Source: Nostocaceae cyanobacterium
Lineage (GTDB): Bacteria; Cyanobacteriota; Cyanobacteriia; Cyanobacteriales; Nostocaceae
Assembly (NCBI GenBank): GCA_030065825.1
Contig: JASJCY010000022.1
Location: 1-43,533, forward strand
Direction of reading: 5' to 3'
DNA length: 43,533 bases
How positions within the stretch are numbered: position 1 is the first letter of the stretch; each line of letters opens with the position of its first letter. Under the pieces are notes generated by a model that saw only the letters and a list, made by a program, of their open reading frames with translations, was not told the DNA's origin and did no database searches. Below are positions 35,143-43,533 of this stretch, one piece after another. Position numbers and translations under genes: made by a program.

Positions 35143-36729
35143 ATGGAGCAATTTTGGATGCACGACGATAGCCACATTAGAATTTTATTTTTGACTGCTG
35201 AACCTACCGATACTGCTAGACTCCGTTTACAACAGGAATTGCGAGATATTCAAGAAAGATTACGACAAGCTAACCAACCAGAAAGATTTCAGTTGGATTT
35301 TGCACTGTCTGCGCGTCCAGGAGATATGAGCCAAAAAATATTGCATTTTCAGCCTCATATTGTACATTTTTCTGGTCATGGTGCAAGTACTGGTGAGCTT
35401 TGCTTTGAAAATGAGTCGGGTACAACTGGACCAGTTACACCCAAAGCTTTAGCTGACCTATTTAGATTGGTAGCGGATCAAGTTAATTGTGTGGTGTTGA
35501 ATGCTTGTTATTCAGACATTCAAGCACAAGCTATTGTTGAGCATATCCCTTTTGTCATTGGTATGAAAAAAGCAATTGGGGATCAAGCTGCGATTAATTT
35601 CTCTATTGGTTTTTATACCGCACTGGGAGCAAATCGTTCCATTGACAATGCTTTTGACATTGGCTGTTTGCAGATTCAAATGGAAGATATTCCAGAAAAC
35701 TTAACCCCTGTTCTGCGGATAAAGAGAGCAGATATTTTTCATGTCCAGCGTTCTTCTATCGAAGATTATTGTTATGAAGAAATTCAAAAGCCAGCTTCTT
35801 TAATCCGCATCAAAGCACCTCACCAGATGGGGAAAACATTGCTGATGAACCAGATTCTTATTTATGCAAGAGAGAAACGCTACCAAAGGGTTAGACTGAA
35901 CTGTAGAGATTTAGTAGATAGCACAGTTTCGACTTTAGAAGAATTCTTACAGTCATTCTGTGTTGGAATCAGCAACAATTTAAATCTACCCAATAAGTTC
36001 GATGATTATTGGAACAATTCAGGAACTCCTGTTGACAGAGTAACCCGTTACTTTCAGAATCACGTATTGAGAGCAAATTCTCGCCCTTTAATATTAGCTT
36101 TAGATAATGTCGATTTGATTTTTGAACACCCGGAAATTGCTCCAGACTTTTGCAAACTGATACGAAATTGGCATACCAATGCACAGCAAGGGGATTTAGA
36201 TAGCCATACGTGGCAAAAACTCCGTTTGATAATTGTACATTCTACTGAAGTATATGCATCTTTAGATATCAATAACTCTCCCCTGAGTAACGTTGGATTT
36301 GTGGTTGATTTACCGGAATTTAAGACAGAGGAAGTTCACGATTTGGTACAGCTTCATGGACTGAATTGGACAGATGCAGAAGTTCAGCAACTGATGGATC
36401 TTGTTGGAGGACATCCCCTGTTAGTGCGAAAGTGTCTGGAATACATTCGGCTTCATAACTCTACGCTAGAACAATTCTTGGAAGTTGCTCCTACCCTTAA
36501 TGGTCCATATAATAACCATCTACAGGAACTTTTAGAAATTCTGGAAAACAATTCCGACTTGAATCAAGCATTTAAGGAAGTTGTCAATGCAGAGGAAAAC
36601 CAACCGATTCAGTTACGTTTCAATCAAAAAAGGAACTTGCAACGTTTAGGATTAATAACGCTCGAAAAAAACAATTTAGCCCAGCCACGCTGCAAATTAT
36701 ATCGTCAATTTTTCCGTATTAATCTTTAA
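35143..36729 (+). CDS. CHAT (caspase-like) domain fused to AAA-type ATPase
   Basis: A 528-residue soluble protein. Residues 10-195 are a CHAT-type caspase-fold peptidase domain. The catalytic dyad is probably His79 (HIVHFSGHG) and Cys122 (CVVLNACYS), followed by the conserved VIGMKKAIGDQAAINFS. Residues 205-528 form an AAA_35-like ATPase: Walker A KAPHQMGKTLL (Lys231), and a Walker B-like LILALDNVDLIF where the usual DE is DN (321-322). The last 80 residues resemble a winged-helix end (QKRNLQRLGLITLEKN). CHAT-ATPase fusions are known from bacterial conflict and programmed-death-like systems; that role is inferred here. The gene is the first of a two-gene operon, 17 bp before the receptor-like ATPase. 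Confidence 0.88.
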   Translation: MEQFWMHDDSHIRILFLTAEPTDTARLRLQQELRDIQERLRQANQPERFQLDFALSARPGDMSQKILHFQPHIVHFSGHGASTGELCFENESGTTGPVTPKALADLFRLVADQVNCVVLNACYSDIQAQAIVEHIPFVIGMKKAIGDQAAINFSIGFYTALGANRSIDNAFDIGCLQIQMEDIPENLTPVLRIKRADIFHVQRSSIEDYCYEEIQKPASLIRIKAPHQMGKTLLMNQILIYAREKRYQRVRLNCRDLVDSTVSTLEEFLQSFCVGISNNLNLPNKFDDYWNNSGTPVDRVTRYFQNHVLRANSRPLILALDNVDLIFEHPEIAPDFCKLIRNWHTNAQQGDLDSHTWQKLRLIIVHSTEVYASLDINNSPLSNVGFVVDLPEFKTEEVHDLVQLHGLNWTDAEVQQLMDLVGGHPLLVRKCLEYIRLHNSTLEQFLEVAPTLNGPYNNHLQELLEILENNSDLNQAFKEVVNAEENQPIQLRFNQKRNLQRLGLITLEKNNLAQPRCKLYRQFFRINL

Positions 36730-36746
36730 GGAGCAACGCAAAATAA

Positions 36747-39512
36747 ATGCTGAAAAAATACTATCAAGTTGGCGGAACTTTAAACCCTGATGTTCCTAGT
36801 TATATAGAGCGACAGGCTGATACAGACCTTTATCAAGGAATTAAAAATGGTCAATTTTGTTATGTGTTTAATTCCCGACAAATGGGTAAATCTAGCTTGC
36901 AGGTACGAGTTAGTCAGAAGTTACGAAAAGAAGGCTTTAGGTGTGTTTACATTAGTTTAGAGGGATTTGGGACTAAAGGAGTTACCATCGAGCAGTGGTA
37001 TTTTAGTTTTATCCAAAATGTAGCAGATAAATGTGGCTTAGACACCCAGGGATTATCAAGTTGGTGGAGAGAGCAAAAGTTGCAATCCCCTGTTGACCGT
37101 TTCCGTGATTTTATTGAAAGAAAGTTATTAACAGAAGTTACTGAAAATATTGTTATTTTTATAGACGAAATAGATACAGTTTTAAGTTTGGATTTTTCCA
37201 CAGATGATTTTTTTGCTTTGATTAGATATTGCTATAACCAGCGTACTAATAATCCAAAATACAACCGAATTACTTTTGCATTGTTAGGAGTAGCTACACC
37301 ACCTCAACTAATCGAAGATAGGAAACGCACACCTTTTAACATTGGGGAAGCAATTCAATTAAATCCTTTTTCATTTGAACAAGCTCGACCTCTTACTCAA
37401 GGTTTACAAAGTAAAGTTAGTGACTCTAAAACTGCTGAATATATATTACGAGAAGTTTTAAAATGGACTAGTGGTCAACCCTTTCTCACTCAAAAAATAT
37501 GTGAAATTATTGTAGATTCTAAAGAAGCTATCCCCGTTGAAGAAAGAGCGATATCTGATTCGGTTAGACAAATTGTTAAATCCAAAATAATTGATAATTG
37601 GGAAGAACAGGATAACCCACAGCATTTGAGGACAATTCGAGACAGGATTATCAATAGTCAACAACCTACTTTTCAATTGCTAAAGCTATATCTAGAACTT
37701 TTACAGCAGCCAGAGTTAAAGACTGATGATAACCTGGTACAAAAGGAATTGATTCTATCTGGTTTAGCAATAATAGATAATAAAAAAATCAAAATTTATA
37801 ATCCCATTTATCAATCTGTCTTTGATGAAAAATGGGTATCTGAAATCTTCAAAGATAGAAAACCTTATGAAGAAGAGTTATTAGGATGGAAGACTGATAA
37901 AAAACAGTCTTGGTTATTACAAGGTAAAAAATTACGTCAAGCTTTAGCATGGAAGACTGATAAAATCTTGAGTGATGAAGATTATCAATTTCTAAATGCA
38001 AGCTTAGAACTGGAAAGACAAAATTACCGGAAAAATTTCAATATTTCGCTGATAAGCACTAGTTTATTGGGTATTATAATTGGATTATTTTTAGGGCTGA
38101 GCTTTAAATATATTCAGGCTATATATCAGCCATACATATTAGAACCAGAAAAATTTAGCGAAGGAGAAGAAAACTTCTTTCGTTTCAATAATAATTTTTA
38201 TTATACAGAAGCTGTTCAATCTTTTAAAAAACGTGATTACAAAACAGCCAGCTTTTTTTTTGAAACTGCTAGAGAAGTTGATAAAAATGAACCAGAATTA
38301 CTGATTTATCACAATAATGCATTAGCACGTCAACGGTACAAAGATAAAAATATTAAGTATCTCACTTTAGCAGTTGCTGTACCAATAAATGCAAGAAGAG
38401 AAGTAGCGAAAGAAATATTGCGAGGAGTTGCACAAGCACAGGATAACTTTAACAAGAATCGTGAAGATAATTTAAATCTTCCATTGCTGAATATCGTAAT
38501 TGCTGACGATAATGGTAATAAAGACCAGACTAGAAGAATTGCTGAAGAATTCGTGAAAGATAAAAGGGTTCTCGGTGTTATTGGACACAATACTAGTGAA
38601 CTTAGTAGGTTTGCACTAAAAGTGTACGATAAAGCTGGTTTAGCAATGATATCTGCTACTAGTACCAGCACTAAATTAAGTTGGGATAAATCAAAGAAAA
38701 AAGTATTTTTTAGAACAATTCCTTCTGATGCTGTAGCTGGTAAAACATTAGCTGAATATGCAATCAAACAAAATATTAAGCGAGTTGTAATTTTCTCTAC
38801 AGATGGCGACATATACAGTGACAGCTTAAAGGAAGCATTTAAAACAGCTTTTATCAAAAAAGGTGGAACAGAACCAAAAGTAGTAAATTTGGCAGATAAT
38901 AAAAATGCTAAATTTAGCACTATATTTGACTATAATGCTGATGCGGCTGCATTTTTCCCAGGTATGGAACACATTCCTGTCGTTATTAATATAGCTCGGG
39001 AAAAAGAAAAAACTGACCAAGCATACTCCCAAAATCTAAAGTTGCTACTCATGGGAGGAGATAATTTGTATGGTGGGGATAATTTGAGACGAGGTAAAAA
39101 ATCTCTTGAAGGCTTAGTAATACCAATTCCCTGGTTTGCACAAGAACCTAATTCCAAACAATTTGCGACGCATTCTTGCAAAATATGGGAAGGTGGAATT
39201 AATTGGCTAACTGCTGGTGCTTATGATGCGACTCAAGCTTTTATCGAAGCAATAGAGATGGAAGAATCCAAAAATCCCAGTCGTGAGACTGTATTAAAAA
39301 ATCTGTCTAACATCGATTTACCAGCCTCTAAAACTTCTGGACATAGACTCAAATTTAACCAAGGGGAACCTGCTGATAGAAAATCAGTTCTTGTTCAAGT
39401 AACTGAAGGTTCCGGTACAGAGTGCAATGGTGGAGTGGGGGGATTTCACTATCAACTAGTCCAAGAAAACAATCCCTCTTCCAAACAGTTACAAGTTCCA
39501 CCCTCCCCCTAG
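36747..39512 (+). CDS. Transmembrane AAA-type ATPase with extracytoplasmic LivK-like binding domain
   Basis: A 921-residue protein. Residues 1-350 are an AAA_35-like ATPase: Walker A FNSRQMGKSS (Lys48), Walker B IVIFIDEID (D140-E141). Residues 385-430 hold the motif SWLLQGKKLRQA..W...LSDEDYQFLNAS, common before membrane segments in such proteins. One transmembrane helix lies at about 434-455. The Arg/Lys-rich side before it and the acidic side after it place the ATPase inside. A short TPR-like hairpin (470-520) leads to a type I periplasmic-binding domain (535-905) with IADDNGNKDQTRRIAEEF, GVIGHNTSE and ISATSTSTKLS near 635, where amino acid-binding relatives contact ligand. There is no transporter nearby. 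A site aaggag precedes the ATG. The architecture suggests a ligand-sensing receptor that acts with the CHAT protein. Confidence 0.88.
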   Translation: MLKKYYQVGGTLNPDVPSYIERQADTDLYQGIKNGQFCYVFNSRQMGKSSLQVRVSQKLRKEGFRCVYISLEGFGTKGVTIEQWYFSFIQNVADKCGLDTQGLSSWWREQKLQSPVDRFRDFIERKLLTEVTENIVIFIDEIDTVLSLDFSTDDFFALIRYCYNQRTNNPKYNRITFALLGVATPPQLIEDRKRTPFNIGEAIQLNPFSFEQARPLTQGLQSKVSDSKTAEYILREVLKWTSGQPFLTQKICEIIVDSKEAIPVEERAISDSVRQIVKSKIIDNWEEQDNPQHLRTIRDRIINSQQPTFQLLKLYLELLQQPELKTDDNLVQKELILSGLAIIDNKKIKIYNPIYQSVFDEKWVSEIFKDRKPYEEELLGWKTDKKQSWLLQGKKLRQALAWKTDKILSDEDYQFLNASLELERQNYRKNFNISLISTSLLGIIIGLFLGLSFKYIQAIYQPYILEPEKFSEGEENFFRFNNNFYYTEAVQSFKKRDYKTASFFFETAREVDKNEPELLIYHNNALARQRYKDKNIKYLTLAVAVPINARREVAKEILRGVAQAQDNFNKNREDNLNLPLLNIVIADDNGNKDQTRRIAEEFVKDKRVLGVIGHNTSELSRFALKVYDKAGLAMISATSTSTKLSWDKSKKKVFFRTIPSDAVAGKTLAEYAIKQNIKRVVIFSTDGDIYSDSLKEAFKTAFIKKGGTEPKVVNLADNKNAKFSTIFDYNADAAAFFPGMEHIPVVINIAREKEKTDQAYSQNLKLLLMGGDNLYGGDNLRRGKKSLEGLVIPIPWFAQEPNSKQFATHSCKIWEGGINWLTAGAYDATQAFIEAIEMEESKNPSRETVLKNLSNIDLPASKTSGHRLKFNQGEPADRKSVLVQVTEGSGTECNGGVGGFHYQLVQENNPSSKQLQVPPSP

Positions 39513-39617
39513 GAATTTACCAAAGTATGCACTTATTTCTTTCTTCTTCGTGTCTTCATGTCTACCCTGCTGGAATACAGTTACTAGAGTGGCTTTGTGT
39601 TTAAACCACTAACACAC

Positions 39618-39791
39618 TAAGTAGGTAGGTACAATTATAGGTAGGTACAATTAAATGTAAGATAAAACCTCACCCCGTCCTCCGGACACCCCTCTCCTTT
39701 TCCCCCTCTCCCAATGGGAGAGGGGTTAGGGGTGAGGGTAGGAGAGGGGATGGGGGTGAGGTTTTATATTTAATTTGACCCACTTACTTAA
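39618..39791. repeat. Large palindromic element between the operon and sulfite reductase
   Basis: The left end taagtaggtaggtacaatta (partly duplicated inside) pairs with the right end (reverse complement taagtaagtgggtcaaatta). Both continue into aaaacctcacccc. The centre is built from ctctcc / ggagag palindromes. Fragments of the left end occur at 7068-7096 and 19872-19935. It could terminate both converging transcripts. Confidence 0.8.
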
Positions 39792-39808
39792 GACACAAAG
39801 AAAAAACT

Positions 39809-41719
39809 CTAGGACAAGTTTAAGTACTGTTTCAACGCTTGATTCACCAACTCAGTCATAGATGTATTTTGAGTGTCTGCGGCTGCTTTCAACTGGTCAT
39901 AAACATCATCCCGCACAGTAATTCTGTGACGAGCTTTGTTTCCTTTTGTACTACCAGGCTTATATCCTTCCGTAAATTCACGGAGAGCATCAAACCCAAC
40001 CCTGGCGCAAAAATCACCAAAACTTTCCCCTTGATTCCGGGACTTTTTGAAGTAGACAAAAATCGGCTCTAGGAAGGTTTCCAAGTCATTATGGTGTAGC
40101 TTTTGCACATAAGCTTGTGCCAACCTAGTTTGATTCGGGGAACCACCCAGCCACACTTGGTAAGATTCTGGTGCGCTACCCACAAAACCCAATTCTGCCA
40201 TATAAGGACGGGCACAGCCATTAGGGCAACCAGTCATTCTTACCACAAAATGTTCATCTTGTAAACCTAATTTATCCAGCAAAGTCCGAATTCGCTCTAA
40301 AATGCCGGGAATTGCCCGTTCTGATTCCGTAATTGCTAAGCCACAGGTAGGCAAAGCAGGACAAGCCATAGCATAACGGACAAGGGATTCGATATCTCCT
40401 GGATTGCTGACAACCCCGCAACGGTCAAGAATTGCTTGAATGGCAGATTTATCTTCTGCTTCGATGTCGTAGAAAATCAGATTGTGGTTTCCCGTCAAAC
40501 GGATAGGTAAGTTAAACTGCTGGACAATTTCCCGTAAAGCAGTTTTAAGTTGCCATGAACCTTCATCTTTTACACGACCATTCTCAATAGAAATACCTAG
40601 AAATAACTTCCCGTCTCCTTGTTCGTTCCAGCCCAGGAAATCGTAATATTTAAACTCTGGTAATTCTTTCAACGGTTCAACAGACTTGCCAAAATATTGT
40701 TCGACCTTAGAACGGAACCGTTCCACACCCCAATCATGGATAAGATATTTTAATCTCGCATGACGACGATTTACGCGATCGCCATAATCCCTTTGAGTAG
40801 CGACAACTGCTTTCACGAGTTGATAAACATCATCCTTTGATACATAGCAAATTGGATCTGCCATGCGTGCAAAAGTTTCTTCCTTATTGTGAGTTCTTCC
40901 TAAACCACCACCAGCAAAGACATTAAAACCTTCTAATTCTCCCTTGTCATTAGTAATAACCACCAGAGTTAGGTCTTGGGTATATAAATCAACGGAATTG
41001 TCCCCAGGAACCGTTACACAAGCCTTAAACTTGCGTGGCATATACTGAGTACCATAAATGGGTTCTTCCTTGTCATGGAACAGAGTTCCAGTACCATTAC
41101 GTTGTCGTGCAGCTTTGACTTCGGGGTTTTCTTCCCCACTAATTGCTTTTTCCCCATCCAGCCAAATTTCGTAATAAGCACCTGTTTGCGGCGTTAATAA
41201 GTCAGCAATATTGTTAGCATATTCCCAAGCATATTGATATTCTGGCTTATTTTTAAACGGGGCTGGAGGTGCCATTACATTACGGTTAAGGTCCCCACAA
41301 GCACCCAAAGTGGAACCCATACTCTTAACAATAGCAGCAATGGTTGCCTTGAGATTTTTTTTCAAAATACCGTGCAACTGAAACCCTTGGCGAGTAGTTA
41401 CACGCATGGTATGGTTACCATATTCATCAGCCAACCGGTCTAAAGTCAGGTAAAGTTGTGGTGGAATAAACCCACCAGGACTCCTGGTACGCAGCATTAA
41501 CTGGTAATCTTTTTCCTGTCCTTTAACCCGATTGTCACGGTTATCCTGCTGATAAGAACCATGAAATTTAAGAATTTGTATCGCTTCTTCGCTAAAGTGA
41601 GTTGTATCCTGAAGTAATTCGGTAGCCACAGGTTCGCGTAAATAATTACTACGTTCCTTGATACCTTCTAATTTAGAAAGTTTAGGGCTATCAGTCGGGG
41701 GAGGAGCAGAGTTAACCAT
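39809..41719 (-). CDS. sir: Ferredoxin-dependent sulfite reductase with C-terminal ribbon-helix-helix-like tail
   Basis: A 636-residue assimilatory sulfite reductase, reducing sulfite to sulfide with six electrons from ferredoxin. The siroheme/4Fe-4S ligands are in [11 protein letters not shown] (near 455) and the [10 protein letters not shown] block (near 498). [19 protein letters not shown] and [11 protein letters not shown] are family signatures, as is the N-terminal [15 protein letters not shown]. Residues from about 596 carry a basic spacer ([10 protein letters not shown]) and then [37 protein letters not shown], which looks like a ribbon-helix-helix DNA-binding fold. The start is ATG 41719; a TTG lies seven codons upstream. 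The gene is isolated. Plastid sulfite reductases bind DNA in nucleoids, so the tail may be relevant. Confidence 0.93.
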   Translation of the reverse strand: MVNSAPPPTDSPKLSKLEGIKERSNYLREPVATELLQDTTHFSEEAIQILKFHGSYQQDNRDNRVKGQEKDYQLMLRTRSPGGFIPPQLYLTLDRLADEYGNHTMRVTTRQGFQLHGILKKNLKATIAAIVKSMGSTLGACGDLNRNVMAPPAPFKNKPEYQYAWEYANNIADLLTPQTGAYYEIWLDGEKAISGEENPEVKAARQRNGTGTLFHDKEEPIYGTQYMPRKFKACVTVPGDNSVDLYTQDLTLVVITNDKGELEGFNVFAGGGLGRTHNKEETFARMADPICYVSKDDVYQLVKAVVATQRDYGDRVNRRHARLKYLIHDWGVERFRSKVEQYFGKSVEPLKELPEFKYYDFLGWNEQGDGKLFLGISIENGRVKDEGSWQLKTALREIVQQFNLPIRLTGNHNLIFYDIEAEDKSAIQAILDRCGVVSNPGDIESLVRYAMACPALPTCGLAITESERAIPGILERIRTLLDKLGLQDEHFVVRMTGCPNGCARPYMAELGFVGSAPESYQVWLGGSPNQTRLAQAYVQKLHHNDLETFLEPIFVYFKKSRNQGESFGDFCARVGFDALREFTEGYKPGSTKGNKARHRITVRDDVYDQLKAAADTQNTSMTELVNQALKQYLNLS

Positions 41720-41907
41720 TGCAATTGTATTGTTTCTCAATCAGGCATCAGTAAATACCGAATCAGGGTATTATAAACACCCATTCGGTTAGTGTTTTCC
41801 GGTAATCCGGTCGGAATTTAGATGAATAATACAAGTTATTTTACCACGACGGCAAAAAGCTGGATTTCTCAGTGATGTAACACTTAACAAACCCAGCAAT
41901 ATTACTA

Positions 41908-42017
41908 ATAATGGGTAATGGGTAATAGGTAATAGGGAGTTATGAGGATTTTTTTGTCGTAACAGTTAACTGTTAACTCCCAACTCCAGACTCCCAACTG
42001 CTAACTGTTAACTATTA
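41908..42017. repeat. Short tandem repeats: taatggg heptamers and taactgt-rich stretch
   Basis: Heptamers taatgggtaatgggtaatag (41911 onward) are followed by repeated aactgttaactccc units. These separate the sulfite reductase start from the next gene's stop; nothing else is visible here apart from the upstream region of sulfite reductase. Confidence 0.75.
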
Positions 42018-42031
42018 ATCCCTAGTCGTGA

Positions 42032-42577
42032 TTATTTGAAGCGATAAGCAATACCACCACCAACGTTAACAGCTGAAGCAGAGGAATTTTCGTAAGCATC
42101 AATTCCCACAGTTGCATTACTGTAAACTAAGATATTTTTCACCACCTCAGATTCTACCCCAACGGTTACTGCGACGGCATCTCGGTTACCTACACCAGAA
42201 TTTTGTCTACCATCTTTGGCTTCTACAAAAGAGTAACCAACACCAACGTAAGCATTAGTACCTTTTAAGATAGGTGCATCTACAGAAATTTGCGGTATAA
42301 TTGCAGTTGTATCATTAGTCCAGATAATCTGAGTACGTGCAGACACTGGTAGTTTTGGTAACTTGACACGACCCGTGAGATTACCAGAAAAAGTCGCTGC
42401 ATCGTTATCAGCACCACCATTGGTAATACCACCTCCAATACCTGCACCAACATAGGAAGCATCAGTTCCTTTATTATTGCTTTCAGCCGCTGCTGGATTT
42501 GCAGACAAGACAAGGGGAGAAATCACCAAAGTAGATAATGCAGAAATTGTTACTAAAGACTTAAAAAGACGTTGCAT
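42032..42577 (-). CDS. Exported beta-rich (possibly outer-membrane) protein, unknown function
   Basis: A 181-residue protein. Residues 1-33 are a clear signal peptide (MQRLFKSLVTISALSTLVIS, ending in NPAAA-ES). The mature part is rich in Gly, Val, Asn and Thr with alternating patterns such as YVGAGIGGGITNGG, NAYVGVGYSFVEA, AVAVTVGVESEV and SAVNVGGGIAYRFK. This suggests a small beta-barrel, consistent with an outer-membrane protein, though the last residue is Lys rather than the usual Phe. I chose ATG 42577 because it begins the signal peptide; the longer frame upstream lacks one. No family is recognised. Confidence 0.85.
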   Translation of the reverse strand: MQRLFKSLVTISALSTLVISPLVLSANPAAAESNNKGTDASYVGAGIGGGITNGGADNDAATFSGNLTGRVKLPKLPVSARTQIIWTNDTTAIIPQISVDAPILKGTNAYVGVGYSFVEAKDGRQNSGVGNRDAVAVTVGVESEVVKNILVYSNATVGIDAYENSSASAVNVGGGIAYRFK

Positions 42578-43101
42578 AATTTTTACCAAATTTTGTAGGG
42601 GGTTGCTGTTACATCCCATGTCGAAAATAAAACTAAAAGGTTCCAAATATTTTTCTGCAATTTTGAATAATTAGAACTTAATATTACAAGTGTTAAAATA
42701 GTACGCCGCCATGAAGATTGTCTCTTTGAAAAGATAATATAACGCTTTTCACGCTTATAGAATACAGTCAGAACCTCACCCCGGCTAAAGCCACCCCTCT
42801 CCTTAATAAGGAGAGGGGAAGGGGTGAGGTAAAATTTGTGTATCTACGCTGGTAACCAGGGGAGTTGAGGCTCTGCCTCCTGCTTATCCTTTTTGGAAGT
42901 GCAACTTGTTAGTTTGATCAGATAATAAATATGGCTGCATGACATTTTTTATGCTAAATTACAGCCATTAATGACACTTTTTAAAGTGGCACAAGTAGAA
43001 AATTTTTCAAATCAAATATGGAACAAATTATTTAATTTTTCGTCTGCAAGTAGCTTGGTGTTTTTGATAATTTATTGGAGATTAAAATTGGAGATTAAAT
43101 A
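42578..43101. other. Intergenic region with palindromic repeat and duplicated 13-mer
   Basis: It contains the palindrome at 42773-42830. A direct duplication of attggagattaaa at about 43075-43100 places two ggag sites before the next broken gene. No gene is visible otherwise. Confidence 0.5.
42773..42830. repeat. Palindromic repeat acctcacccc ... ggggtgaggt
   Basis: Two nested stems: the outer acctcacccc (42773-42782) / ggggtgaggt (42821-42830) and the inner cccctctcc / ggagagggg with loop ttaataa. The family is related to the centre of the element at 39618-39791. Confidence 0.8.
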
Positions 43102-43244
43102 ATGTCAAAAAAACGCCAACTTTGTCTGGTTTAATAGGTGTATGTATAGGAGATGCTTTGGGTGTACCCGTAGAATTTACCAGCCCTGTACAAAGAATGC
43201 AGTTTCCCGTAACATCCATGCAAGATGTCAGGCAGTCCGTTTAG
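43102..43244 (+). pseudogene. N-terminal remnant of an ADP-ribosylglycohydrolase-family gene
   Basis: From the ATG at 43102 the frame stops after 10 codons. One base out of frame after an A7 tract, the sequence reads TPTLSGLIGVCIGDALGVPV, then EFTSPVQRMQFPVTSMQDV, then a stop at 43242-43244. GDALGVPVEF is the start signature of DraG-type ADP-ribosylglycohydrolases, which remove ADP-ribose from proteins. One extra A in the tract would join the ATG to this frame. The metal-binding and catalytic remainder is absent, and an ataccaa element begins 18 bp later. It is broken twice: by the frameshift and by truncation. Confidence 0.75.
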
Positions 43245-43261
43245 AAGCAGCACAATTAAAG

Positions 43262-43351
43262 TAATACCAAATCACAAAATGTTTGTAACATATCCAACTT
43301 GTAGGGGCGCGGTTTCCGCGCCCCTACCAACCATGTGTCGCATTCTTTTTT
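43262..43351. repeat. MITE-like element with ataccaa terminus, copy 2
   Basis: It starts taataccaaatcacaaaatg, has the central hairpin ggggcgcggtttccgcgcccc, and ends near atgtgtcgcattctt. It is an inverted relative of 20710-20811. It lies where the broken glycohydrolase ends. The right terminus is not clear. Confidence 0.75.
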
Positions 43352-43383
43352 CGGCGTTGCTGAATCGCGGTATGAATCGAGAT

Positions 43384-43490
43384 GTTCCAGACGCGTTAGC
43401 GTAAAGCCTACGGCATAGCTTTGCTTACCGCGAAGCGTGTCGCTGTGCGACTCAGCTCCTCTGAAAGAGGCAATTTCGCGTCTGGAACAA
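43384..43490. repeat. Hairpin core gttccagacgcg ... cgcgtctggaac with long insertion
   Basis: The arms gttccagacgcg and cgcgtctggaac match the core arms of the elements at 8224-8320 and 21348-21443, but here they enclose about 80 bp, including the gcgtaaagcctacggcat / gcttaccgcgaagcgtg sequence. The window ends before its outer arms can be judged. Confidence 0.6.
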
Positions 43491-43533
43491 GAGTTTTTGA
43501 TAGCCAAAAAACCAATTTCATACTTCAAATCAG

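Noticed and set aside
38330-38920. 196-codon minus-strand frame opposite the receptor-like ATPase
   Set aside because: It lies wholly within a gene with clear domains on the other strand.
43256-43528. 90-codon minus-strand frame at the window end
   Set aside because: It is made of the ataccaa element and the ttccagacg hairpin and contains typical repeat-derived peptides.

Overview
The window looks like chromosomal DNA of a filamentous, probably heterocyst-forming (Nostocales-type) cyanobacterium. The clues are scattered HIP1 octamers (gcgatcgc), short tandem heptamers of the gggaata and ctattac type, many small palindromic or MITE-like elements, a ferredoxin-dependent sulfite reductase, a NatD-type amino acid permease subunit, the rpmG-rpsR-RNase II/R cluster, and large cyanobacterial multidomain signalling proteins. 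I saw no tRNA, rRNA, CRISPR array or intact insertion sequence.

Layout. 0.2-6.8 kb: a giant Ser/Thr kinase-ATPase-GAF-histidine kinase and a response regulator with a coiled-coil tail, both on the minus strand. 7.2-13 kb: lipA, natD, a hybrid histidine kinase and an orphan larE, separated by repeat-filled gaps. 13.3-18.1 kb: a CapA-family protein, an RDD membrane protein, then rpmG, rpsR and an RNB-type exoribonuclease. 18.1-25.5 kb is an accessory zone: an SH3-domain secreted protein, an IS630-type transposase remnant, a tandem pair of small paralogous proteins, an exported methyltransferase, a block of 60-bp tandem repeats, a VOC protein and small unknown proteins. 25.7-34.7 kb: tex, a DUF4347/beta-helix/RTX surface protein, a TPR protein and rsmE. 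35.1-39.5 kb: a two-gene operon with its own consensus promoter. 39.8-43.5 kb: sulfite reductase with a putative ribbon-helix-helix tail, an exported beta-rich protein, and a broken ADP-ribosylglycohydrolase start.

The best candidate for an under-described system is the operon at 35143-39512. Its first gene encodes a caspase-like CHAT domain fused to an AAA-type ATPase. Its second encodes an AAA-type ATPase, one transmembrane helix and an extracytoplasmic LivK-like periplasmic-binding domain. I infer a transmembrane ligand sensor coupled to an intracellular protease, with the architecture of a conflict or programmed-response system. No function has been shown from the sequence alone.

The gaps between genes are unusually rich in mobile palindromes. 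I recognise at least seven families with two or more copies in the window, several nested in each other, plus a diverged inverted pair of about 260 bp non-coding copies (11.5 kb and 18.5 kb) that I cannot explain.
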